From positions 1 to 11,627 of the forward strand of contig JAFECY010000143.1 of the NCBI GenBank assembly GCA_018241865.1: a stretch of 11,627 bases of DNA, in the 5' to 3' direction. The translations under genes and the position numbers were made by a program. The DNA comes from Pseudomonadota bacterium. GTDB lineage: Bacteria > Pseudomonadota > Gammaproteobacteria > Burkholderiales > Burkholderiaceae_D. The notes beneath the pieces were generated by a model. The model worked only from the letters and a program-made list of their open reading frames with translations, ran no database searches and was not told where the DNA came from. Below, piece by piece: positions 1-5,791 of this stretch (position 1 is the stretch's first letter; the number at the start of each line of letters is the position of its first letter).

Positions 1-1049
1 GGATACATGAAGAAACCGATCTTGCCGGCGGAAAAGCCGGCCAACCTGACATCGTGTGCAAAGTTGTATGCCAGCCAGTTACCCTCCCAACCGCCGAACA
101 ATGCTTTCTTGACGGGTGCCACGACCGGGTTATCCGGGTCCTTGATCCAGTCGCTGGTTTCCAAACGCATGACTTTGCCAACGTCGGCCGGGTCCATCGC
201 CACCCAGCCATGCTTCTTCAAATACACCTCGGCGCGGCAATGCTGCGCGCCCTGCAGCGAAGCCGGATTGCCGCCCAATTGCTTGTAGCCGAATGCGCTC
301 GGCGCCAGTCGAATGCCGAAAGCGTCACGCGCGGGCACTCCCGCAGCACGGCACAGGCCGACAAACAAACCGTTGATATCGCCGCACTTGCCGCCGAAAT
401 TTTTTGTCTCGAGCATCGCTTTGATATTGCCGGTGCCGCAGCCGCGCACCTTGGGTTCGCGGAACGTGGTCATCACAATCCAGTCGTAGATGCGCTGGAC
501 TTTTTCGACATCGGTGCGCGCGCCTTGCGTGATCTGACGTGCCGTCACACCGACAATGCCGTTGAGTGGCATCAGATCGGTCGGGTGCAACCATTTACGC
601 AGATCGATCGGTGATTCCTTCGTAAAATCTCGACTCGACCAATCGACGGCACGGTCGCGCGTCTGCACTCGGCTGGTGACTTCCAGAACCGGCGGTGCCG
701 ACCCGTCAAACTCGGCAACCAAATATTTCGCGCCGTACTGACCGTCGATACGCATGCTCATTTTCTTAGCATTGCCGGACCAGTTGCTATCCAGCGAACG
801 CTGCCATTCCGTATCAACCGACGGCAAGGGCACCCAGACCGTCGAAGCGCCGTCTGCTTTTTGCAGGCTGACGTTGGTCGTCATCTCGAAGCTGTGCCAC
901 TCCCCCGGCTGCGGCGCAAAACGCCGTTTTTCCGCTTGCTGAGCCGCTTGGGCAAGCGCCATCGTTGGCAGCGAACCCAGCAGCGCCGCACCGGACGCGG
1001 CCTTCAGCAGGGAGCGTCGTGTTGAGGAGAGTGGGTTGGCGTCTTTCAT
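1..1049 (-). CDS. Tat-exported transglutaminase-like protein (3' end outside window)
   Basis: The reading frame opens at ATG 1049-1047 and stays open to the left edge: 349 complete codons, C-terminus missing. A Shine-Dalgarno AAGGA lies just upstream of the ATG. The N-terminus has a twin-arginine signal (S-T-R-R-S-L-L-K, residues 9-16), a hydrophobic stretch and a likely cleavage site after ALA (31-33), so the protein should be exported folded to the periplasm. Residues about 180-290 look like a transglutaminase-like (TGc) papain-fold domain: Cys222 in GGKCGDINGLFVGLCRAAGVPAR-type context, His270 in QHCRAEVYL, Asp286 in WVAMDPAD form the expected Cys-His-Asp triad. The family contains proteases, peptide cyclases and cross-linking enzymes, so the substrate cannot be named. 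It lies 49 bp downstream of the TlpA-like gene on the same strand, probably cotranscribed. Identification of the fold is firm; the biochemical role is unknown. Confidence 0.88.
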   Translation of the reverse strand, partial: MKDANPLSSTRRSLLKAASGAALLGSLPTMALAQAAQQAEKRRFAPQPGEWHSFEMTTNVSLQKADGASTVWVPLPSVDTEWQRSLDSNWSGNAKKMSMRIDGQYGAKYLVAEFDGSAPPVLEVTSRVQTRDRAVDWSSRDFTKESPIDLRKWLHPTDLMPLNGIVGVTARQITQGARTDVEKVQRIYDWIVMTTFREPKVRGCGTGNIKAMLETKNFGGKCGDINGLFVGLCRAAGVPARDAFGIRLAPSAFGYKQLGGNPASLQGAQHCRAEVYLKKHGWVAMDPADVGKVMRLETSDWIKDPDNPVVAPVKKALFGGWEGNWLAYNFAHDVRLAGFSAGKIGFFMY

Positions 1050-1098
1050 ATTTTTTCCTTTTGATGTGCATCAGATTGATGTTCGGGTACGTTACTTC

Positions 1099-1641
1099 TC
1101 AACGCTCTTCCAGCAAGGTTTCAATCGCCTGTTTCAAGCTGGCATCGCTGCGATTCAATTCGCCCACAATGCGCCAACGCGGGCGACCATGACGGTCGAT
1201 CAGCACCGTGGTCGGCAACACGCCATCGGCCCATTTGTTGAAATATTCGCCGGATTGATCCAGCAGAACTGGGTAATCGATTTTGTGTTCACCAACGAAC
1301 GTCTGCACTTTCGCAGCCGACTCCTTGAAATTCACGCCCAGAATAACCGGGCTGCCTTTTTTAAACTCGCTGCCTGCAAGCGCATTCAGAAAAGAAAGTT
1401 CGTCGATGCAGGGGCCGCACCAAGTCGCCCAAAAATTCAACACGACCACCTTGCCGCGCAGATTTTTGATATTCCATTTCTGGCCATCGATCCCGTTCAG
1501 TTTTAGTGACGGTGCAACGACGCCGCGCGGCCATTGCCGCAAATAGATTTCCTTGGCCAACAGCGACGGGCTGAACATTGCAGCCGCCATAAAAACAAGG
1601 AGACAGAAAAAAAATCGACCGCACACAGTCTTCGTTGACAT
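1099..1641 (-). CDS. TlpA/ResA-like periplasmic thiol-disulfide oxidoreductase
   Basis: A 180-residue thioredoxin-fold protein. The chosen ATG at 1641 gives a short basic N-terminus followed by a hydrophobic signal or anchor segment (about residues 9-28); a GTG at 1698 in the same frame would add 19 residues but hides the signal sequence. No strong Shine-Dalgarno is visible before either start. The redox motif WCGPC is at residues 74-78 in the classic FWATWCGPC context, and the cis-proline is in LPTTVLID (Pro143). The AhpC/TSA-Redoxin-type TlpA layout (strand, CxxC helix, cis-Pro loop, C-terminal helix) is complete. Known members reduce or reshuffle thiols in the periplasm, for example in cytochrome c maturation or protection of protein cysteines. 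The downstream gene encodes an exported Cys-dependent transglutaminase-like enzyme, so keeping that thiol reduced is one possible job, by inference only. Confidence 0.9.
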   Translation of the reverse strand: MSTKTVCGRFFFCLLVFMAAAMFSPSLLAKEIYLRQWPRGVVAPSLKLNGIDGQKWNIKNLRGKVVVLNFWATWCGPCIDELSFLNALAGSEFKKGSPVILGVNFKESAAKVQTFVGEHKIDYPVLLDQSGEYFNKWADGVLPTTVLIDRHGRPRWRIVGELNRSDASLKQAIETLLEER

Positions 1642-1780
1642 GGCAATGACAGGCACCGCTTGGACGCTGTAACAAGTAAGGAATAATAGCAGACTCACTC
1701 GAAACCGATTGCCGCCCCGCTCGCAGGCTGAACTGGGAAATAAGCCGGTAAAATAGCGTCATTCATCGAAAGCAATCATC
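1642..1780. other. Divergent intergenic region tlpA-like / thyA
   Basis: These 139 bp separate the divergent starts of the TlpA-like gene and thyA and must carry promoters for at least one of them. A TAAAAT hexamer at 1749-1754 sits about 27 bp upstream of the thyA ATG and could be a -10 element, but I see no good -35 at the right spacing. No strong operator-like palindrome is visible. Confidence 0.35.
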
Positions 1781-2575
1781 ATGCACCAATACCTCGACTT
1801 CATGCGCCATGTGCAAGAGCACGGCACGGAAAAAACCGACCGCACCGGCACCGGCACCCGCTCGGTATTCGGCTACCAGATGCGCTTCAACCTGCAGGAA
1901 GGTTTTCCGTTGGTGACAACCAAGAAGCTGCACCTGAAATCGATCATCCATGAACTGATCTGGTTTTTGGCTGGCTCGACCAATATCAAATACCTGAAGG
2001 AAAACGGCGTCTCGATTTGGGACGAATGGGCCGATGCCGAAGGTAATCTCGGACCGATCTATGGCTATCAGTGGCGTTCGTGGCCAGCACCGAACGGTCA
2101 GCATATCGACCAGATCGCCCAAGTGCTGCAGCAAATCAAAACCAACCCCGATTCGCGCCGACTGATCGTCTCTGCCTGGAACGTCGCCGACATTCCACAG
2201 ATGAAGCTGCCGCCCTGCCACGCTTTCTTCCAGTTTTACGTGGCCGACGGCAAGCTGTCCTGCCAGCTTTACCAGCGCAGCGCCGACATCTTCCTCGGCG
2301 TGCCCTTCAACATCGCGTCCTATGCGTTGCTGACGCACATGATGGCGCAGCAGGCCGGGCTGGAAGTCGGTGATTTCGTCTGGACCGGCGGCGATTGCCA
2401 TCTGTATGCCAACCACATGGAACAGGTGCGCGAACAATTGTCGCGTCCAACTTTCCCGCTACCGACGCTGCAGATCAAGCGCAAGCCGGATTCGATTTTC
2501 GATTACCAATTCGCGGATTTCGAGATCGTCGGCTATCAATCACATGCTGCGATCAAGGCACCGGTCGCGGTATAA
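1781..2575 (+). CDS. thyA: Thymidylate synthase
   Basis: Converts dUMP to dTMP in the cytosol using 5,10-methylenetetrahydrofolate as methylene donor and reductant. The 264 residues match the length of E. coli ThyA, and the key residues fall at the same numbers: Arg21 in DRTGTGT, Arg126/Arg127 in [10 protein letters not shown], the nucleophile Cys146 in LPPCH, Arg166, Ser167 and Asp169 in QRSAD, Asn177 in FNIASYA, His207 and Tyr209 in CHLYANH. The C-terminus ends in APVAV, the closing tail that caps the active site. The start at 1781 is fixed by this alignment; the ribosome binding site before it is weak. A folA gene often follows thyA in related bacteria, but here the next gene is convergent and unrelated, so thyA looks monocistronic. 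dcd, which supplies dUTP for the same route, is in this window at 9308-9874. Confidence 0.98.
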   Translation: MHQYLDFMRHVQEHGTEKTDRTGTGTRSVFGYQMRFNLQEGFPLVTTKKLHLKSIIHELIWFLAGSTNIKYLKENGVSIWDEWADAEGNLGPIYGYQWRSWPAPNGQHIDQIAQVLQQIKTNPDSRRLIVSAWNVADIPQMKLPPCHAFFQFYVADGKLSCQLYQRSADIFLGVPFNIASYALLTHMMAQQAGLEVGDFVWTGGDCHLYANHMEQVREQLSRPTFPLPTLQIKRKPDSIFDYQFADFEIVGYQSHAAIKAPVAV

Positions 2576-2681
2576 CAATCATCTGTCCCGTCATCTGGAT
2601 AGAGCATTGCTCGACAAGAGCGGTCTGAAGTTTTGAGGGCATGCCGAAAAGCGACCCACGCAGTAGTTTCTCAACAGCCCG

Positions 2682-2876
2682 CTAGCGTGCAGCCTGCCTG
2701 GCTTCCCATGCCTTGAGTGCAGCCTCATAGCGTTCGAGCTCTTCCGAGTACAGATCGAATACGCATACCGCGCAGCCGCCGTGGCAGCAATCATCGTTGC
2801 CCGGCGCTTGCGGCGGCACCGGGCGCGGATCACCGTTGCCGGCGCTGTCCTCGTTGCTGGTCTTCGCCTTCGACAT
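2682..2876 (-). CDS. Small Cys-rich oxidoreductase-like domain protein
   Basis: A 64-residue protein starting at ATG 2876, which is preceded by AGGGA. A TTG at 2912 in the same frame overlaps the clc stop as TTGA and would add 12 residues, so the start is uncertain. The first 28 residues are polar and proline-rich. The C-terminal half holds Cys30, Cys31, Cys35 and Cys38 (D-D-C-C-H-G-G-C-A-V-C-V) followed by FDLYSEELERYEAALKAWE. This Cys cluster with the D-x-Y-x-E-E-L-x-x-Y helix matches my memory of the 'oxidoreductase-like protein, N-terminal' family (Pfam PF09791), short proteins of unproven function also fused to eukaryotic reductases. No signal peptide is seen, so it should be cytosolic. 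Four closely spaced cysteines suggest metal or redox chemistry. It is the last gene of the marR-clc operon. Confidence 0.8.
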   Translation of the reverse strand: MSKAKTSNEDSAGNGDPRPVPPQAPGNDDCCHGGCAVCVFDLYSEELERYEAALKAWEARQAAR

Positions 2877-2908
2877 GCTTCCCTGCTTTTCGCCGGGTTT
2901 TGTCGGCT

Positions 2909-4693
2909 TCAATCCTCGTCCTCATCCTCAGCATCTTTCCCCCAGCGTCGCAGCGGCAAGGCGCGCAAGGCTTCGCGTCGCTGCTCTTCCTCGAACACAC
3001 CGGCCAACGGTTTGAGCAAATCGGCGCGGCTGACGACACCGATTAAACGATGCGACTGTACATCGGCCACCACTGGCACGCGCCCTAGGTCATGCACCGC
3101 AAGCCGACCGGCTACCGTTCGACAGCTCTCTTCCGGCAGCGCCACGATCGGCGGATTCATGCCGAACAAATCGCTCATTTTGCTGATGCCGGGTTTGTCC
3201 ATGCCAGCGATCAGCGCAGCACGATTCGCCATGCCCAGCACCGCGCCATCCCGTACCACCGGTCGCGGCAAATGCGACTGCGCATCGTTGAAGTGTGCGG
3301 CCAAGGTATCCGCTATGCTGGCATTCGCGTCGATCGCATCTGTCGTACGCGCCATCACTTCGGCGACGCTGTGCCGCTCCATCGAATCGACACCGTACTC
3401 CCGGTAAATATGATAGCCACGACGCGCGATTTTTTCCGTCAAAATCGAGCGCGACATGGTCAGCACGGTGAAGCCGTAGGCGACCGCCGACGCGGTCAGT
3501 AGCGGTAGCAAGGCATTGGCGTCATGCGTCAGCTCAAAGGCGAATATCACCGCCATCATCGGCGCGCGCATCATGCCGCCCAGCGTCGCTGCCATGAACA
3601 CCAGCGGCCACAAGGCCGGCGTCGTCCCCGGCAACAGAGGGGCAAGCAGCACACCCAATCCCGCGCCCAACATCAGCAAGGGTGCCAGCACACCGCCGGA
3701 CGTGCCGGAACCCAGCGCGATGATCCACATCAGCGCCTTGCAAATCAAAAAGCCGAGTACGAAACGTGCGGCCAAATGCTGCTGCAGCAGCTCACCGATA
3801 ACATCGTAACCGACGCCCAGCGCACGCGGTTCGAGATAACCGCCAATACCGACCGCCAATCCGCCCAGTGCCGGCCACCACATCCAGTGCAACGGCAGTC
3901 GTGCAAACCAATCCTCCACTTTGTATAACGAAGTGGACATCAGCCACGACAACGCACCAGCCAGCAGGCCGGCCAGAACGCAAGAAGCCAAATCGAGCAC
4001 GCCCGGCATCGGCGTTTGCAGCGGGAACAAGGGGCCGGCATCGAACAGCAACGGTCGCGTGAATCCTGCTACCGCGCATGCCACGGCCACCGGCAGCAAG
4101 CTGCGTGGACGCAATTCGAATAACAGCAATTCAACTGCCAGCAGCACCGCCGCCAGCGGCGTGCCGAATACCGCCGTCATACCGGCGGTCGCGCCCGCCA
4201 CCAGCAGCGTCTTGCGCTCGACGCTGGTTAAGTGAAAATATTGTGCGATCAGCGAGCCGATCGCGCCACCGGTCATGATGATCGGCCCTTCCGCGCCAAA
4301 CGGCCCGCCACTGCCGATTGCGATACCTGAAGACAAGGGTTTTAATATCGCCACCTTAGGCGACATTTTGCTTTTGCCAAACAGAATCGCCTCAATCGCC
4401 TCAGGAATGCCATGCCCGCGAATTTTTTCCGAGCCGAAGCGCGCGATACAACCGATCACCAAACCGCCTATCACTGGCACAGCGATCACCCACAAACCAA
4501 GCGTATGCGTTGCCGGCGAATGCTCAGCGACCGACAGGGTTTGGAAAAAAAATAAATTGGTGAAAAATCGAATCAGCAGCAACAACACGTGCGCTGCAAC
4601 GGTGCCGAGTGCGCCAATACAGGCAGCGATGGCAGTAATGCGCAACAAGCGCCAGTCGGCGGCAAAATCGCCGCGCGTATCGATAGCGCTCAT
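2909..4693 (-). CDS. ClC-family chloride channel/transporter with C-terminal CBS pair
   Basis: A 594-residue inner-membrane protein. The ATG at 4693 overlaps the marR stop as ATGA and has GAGGAG five bases upstream; a longer frame to 4804 is only overlap with marR. The membrane part (about residues 20-425) carries the ClC signatures: GHGIP at 93-97 (GSGIP equivalent), GAEGP at 133-137 with the gating glutamate Glu135, and SGGVLAP at 332-338 (GGIFAP equivalent). Two CBS domains follow, about 441-498 and 508-566, and the tail is very acidic (D-A-E-D-E-D-E-D). The residue matching the internal proton glutamate (E. coli Glu203) appears to be Leu189, and the position of the central tyrosine (Tyr445) appears to be Leu418, so channel-like or unusually coupled anion transport is likely. 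The CBS pair usually senses adenine nucleotides. The gene is translationally coupled to marR and followed by the small Cys-rich gene. Confidence 0.93.
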   Translation of the reverse strand: MSAIDTRGDFAADWRLLRITAIAACIGALGTVAAHVLLLLIRFFTNLFFFQTLSVAEHSPATHTLGLWVIAVPVIGGLVIGCIARFGSEKIRGHGIPEAIEAILFGKSKMSPKVAILKPLSSGIAIGSGGPFGAEGPIIMTGGAIGSLIAQYFHLTSVERKTLLVAGATAGMTAVFGTPLAAVLLAVELLLFELRPRSLLPVAVACAVAGFTRPLLFDAGPLFPLQTPMPGVLDLASCVLAGLLAGALSWLMSTSLYKVEDWFARLPLHWMWWPALGGLAVGIGGYLEPRALGVGYDVIGELLQQHLAARFVLGFLICKALMWIIALGSGTSGGVLAPLLMLGAGLGVLLAPLLPGTTPALWPLVFMAATLGGMMRAPMMAVIFAFELTHDANALLPLLTASAVAYGFTVLTMSRSILTEKIARRGYHIYREYGVDSMERHSVAEVMARTTDAIDANASIADTLAAHFNDAQSHLPRPVVRDGAVLGMANRAALIAGMDKPGISKMSDLFGMNPPIVALPEESCRTVAGRLAVHDLGRVPVVADVQSHRLIGVVSRADLLKPLAGVFEEEQRREALRALPLRRWGKDAEDEDED

Positions 4694-5118
4694 TGCATCT
4701 CCTCGATTCGGATGTCCGGCACGGCGAACACACCCTGCAGAGATTTCAACTCGATTCGGTGCAATCCGGCCAAGTGCGTCAACACGCGCTCGCCCTTCCG
4801 GCATAAATGCACTTCGACTTGACGACGGTCGGCGTTACTCTGACGTCGTTCGACCAACTCCAACGCCTCGCAGCGCGAAACCAATGCCACCACGCCATGT
4901 TGTCGCGCCTGCAGACGCTCGGCCAGTTCGCCGACACTCGCCCAATCGCGCCCCGGAAAACCCTTGATGTGCAGCAAAAGCAGATATTGCAGCGGCGTGA
5001 TGCCTTCTTGCTGCGCGGCGTTATCGGAAAAACGCTCGAAACGCCGCATTTGATAGCGGAACGTCGAGAGCGTCTCGAAATCCGTCTTGTTCAACGGACG
5101 AGAGGAAGTGGAAGCCAT
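4690..5118 (-). CDS. MarR-family transcriptional regulator
   Basis: A 142-residue winged-helix protein. The ATG at 5118 is preferred over an in-frame TTG at 5181, because the longer form would run through the operator palindrome at 5146-5170 and adds residues untypical of the family. The ribosome binding site before 5118 is weak. Residues 41-90 (TPLQYLLLLHIKGF, then ASVGELAERLQARQHGVVALVSRCEALELVER) form the DNA-binding helices and residues 94-104, with Asp97-Arg98-Arg99, the wing (NADRRQVEVHL). N- and C-terminal helices would form the dimer interface, as in other MarR proteins. Members usually repress their own operon until a small ligand or oxidant releases them. Its stop overlaps the ClC start by four bases, so it very probably controls that transporter. 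Cys83 and Cys106 could give redox sensitivity, but this is speculative. The ligand is unknown. Confidence 0.92.
   Translation of the reverse strand: MASTSSRPLNKTDFETLSTFRYQMRRFERFSDNAAQQEGITPLQYLLLLHIKGFPGRDWASVGELAERLQARQHGVVALVSRCEALELVERRQSNADRRQVEVHLCRKGERVLTHLAGLHRIELKSLQGVFAVPDIRIEEMQ
4699..4704 (-). promoter_or_regulatory. Ribosome binding site of the ClC gene inside marR
   Basis: GAGGAG on the minus strand, five bases before the ATG at 4693, inside the last codons of marR. With the ATGA stop-start overlap it fixes the ClC start and implies coupled translation of regulator and transporter. Confidence 0.85.
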
Positions 5119-5145
5119 GATTGCGTTGGGATGGGGAAAACCCGT

Positions 5146-5170
5146 AAATATATCACATTGTGATGTATTT
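5146..5170. promoter_or_regulatory. Probable MarR operator palindrome
   Basis: The left arm AAATATATCACA (5146-5157), a single T (5158) and the right arm TGTGATGTATTT (5159-5170) are inverted repeats with 11 of 12 positions matched. The site lies 28-52 bp upstream of the marR ATG in the AT-rich promoter zone. MarR dimers typically bind palindromes of this size over their own promoters, so autorepression of the marR-clc operon is the natural reading. The half-site TCACA/TGTGA faces opposite to a CRP/FNR-type TGTGA-N6-TCACA site, so CRP is less likely. The palindrome is seen directly; the binding protein is inferred. Confidence 0.75.
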
Positions 5171-5440
5171 ATTCCAGCCAATCATGTTAGATGAAAGCGG
5201 CCGCCAGCCCGCGAATCGAGCATGGCGCACCTCCCACCGTCAGACATATCGGTTGCCTGTACAGCAGGTTCCATCAGCATAATCGGGAAATATGACGGCA
5301 GCGTGAACCCGCACCATTCTCTGTTTTTGCATACAAAGACACGGCCGGGGCGATGACCGACGTTTTTTCGCACCCCGCCCATGCTTTGTGCTGTAATAGC
5401 GCCGGGCTTGCCCATTTTCGACCGTACCCCACATATTTTT

Positions 5441-5445
5441 GGAGG
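5441..5445 (+). promoter_or_regulatory. Strong ribosome binding site of the psiF-like gene
   Basis: A consensus GGAGG five bases before the ATG at 5451. It decides the start in favour of 5451 over an in-frame ATG at 5439, which lies before this site. Confidence 0.85.
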
Positions 5446-5450
5446 ATTGC

Positions 5451-5729
5451 ATGAAGAAATTATTGGTTCTATTGGCTCTGGCCGCCCCGCTCGCCTTCAA
5501 CCCGGCGTTCGCCAAAACCGAACAACAGAGCAAGATGGGAAGCTGCAACAAAGAAGCAGGCGACAAAAAAGGCGACGAGCGCAGAGCCTTCATGAAGGAA
5601 TGCCTGAGCAAGAAAGCGGACGCCCGCAAAACGCAACAAGAAAAAATGAAGACCTGCAACGCCGACGCCAAGGGCAAAAAAGGCGACGAGCGTAAAGCCT
5701 TTATGAAGGAATGCCTGAAAAAAGACTAA
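5451..5729 (+). CDS. psiF: PsiF-repeat small exported protein
   Basis: A 92-residue precursor. Residues 1-21 are a clear Sec signal peptide with a cleavage site after AFA (19-21). The mature part is highly charged, lysine-rich, and made of two copies of the PsiF repeat: about 25-54 and 62-91, each with K-M-x-x-C-N, then K-K-G-D-E-R-x-A-F-M-K-E-C-L. Each copy has two cysteines (32 and 51; 69 and 88), probably forming disulfides in the periplasm. E. coli PsiF is a phosphate-starvation-induced protein of unknown biochemical role encoded beside phoA. Here there is no phoA neighbour and no evident Pho box, so phosphate control is not shown by the sequence. The gene has its own strong ribosome binding site and terminator and is monocistronic. 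Confidence 0.93.
   Translation: MKKLLVLLALAAPLAFNPAFAKTEQQSKMGSCNKEAGDKKGDERRAFMKECLSKKADARKTQQEKMKTCNADAKGKKGDERKAFMKECLKKD
5565..5718 (+). repeat. Direct repeat inside the psiF-like gene
   Basis: A 43 bp unit at 5565-5607 recurs at 5676-5718 with 40 of 43 bases identical; the offset of 111 bp is exactly 37 codons. The three differences are CGC/CGT and TTC/TTT (silent) and AGA/AAA (Arg/Lys). This high DNA identity suggests a recent duplication or gene conversion between the two PsiF repeats. Confidence 0.85.
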
Positions 5730-5746
5730 GCGTCTTCGCTTGGCAC

Positions 5747-5780
5747 AACCCGCCGCCGGATAACCGCGGCGGGTTTTTTA
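5747..5780 (+). terminator. Intrinsic terminator of the psiF-like gene
   Basis: A GC-rich stem AACCCGCCGC (5747-5756) pairs over a 9-base loop with GCGGCGGGTT (5766-5775), followed by a T tract (5774-5779). It begins 17 bases after the psiF stop. There is no T tract on the other side, so it should not terminate the convergent GGDEF gene efficiently. Confidence 0.92.
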
Positions 5781-5791
5781 TTAGACGCGCA

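Larger units (their letters stand above)
5119..5450. other. Divergent intergenic region marR / psiF-like
   Basis: This 332 bp stretch lies between the divergent starts of marR and the psiF-like gene. It contains the marR-proximal palindrome at 5146-5170 and the psiF ribosome binding site at 5441-5445. An AT-rich patch overlaps the palindrome and should include the marR promoter, but I cannot place a convincing -35/-10 pair. For the psiF side, TGTAAT at 5392-5397 is a weak -10 candidate with no clear -35. Short frames here show no recognisable protein or ribosome binding site. No Pho-box-like direct repeat is evident. Confidence 0.5.

Noticed and set aside
2602..2612. 11 bp palindrome GAGCATTGCTC between thyA and the small Cys-rich gene
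   Set aside because: The one-base loop cannot form a hairpin and no T tract follows; I see no true terminator in this 106 bp convergent gap.
4694..4804. N-terminal extension of the ClC frame up to 4804
   Set aside because: It lies wholly within marR, reads as shadow sequence, and the ATG at 4693 has GAGGAG at the right distance and an ATGA overlap.
5146..5170. The marR palindrome as a CRP/FNR site
   Set aside because: The half-sites are in the opposite orientation (TCACA-T-TGTGA) and the spacing is one base, unlike TGTGA-N6-TCACA.
5119..5181. TTG start for marR at 5181
   Set aside because: It would place the 25 bp palindrome inside the coding region and adds 21 residues not expected in MarR proteins.
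5182..5415. 77-codon minus-strand frame upstream of marR
   Set aside because: No recognisable domain and no ribosome binding site, and it would precede the marR operator; more likely non-coding.
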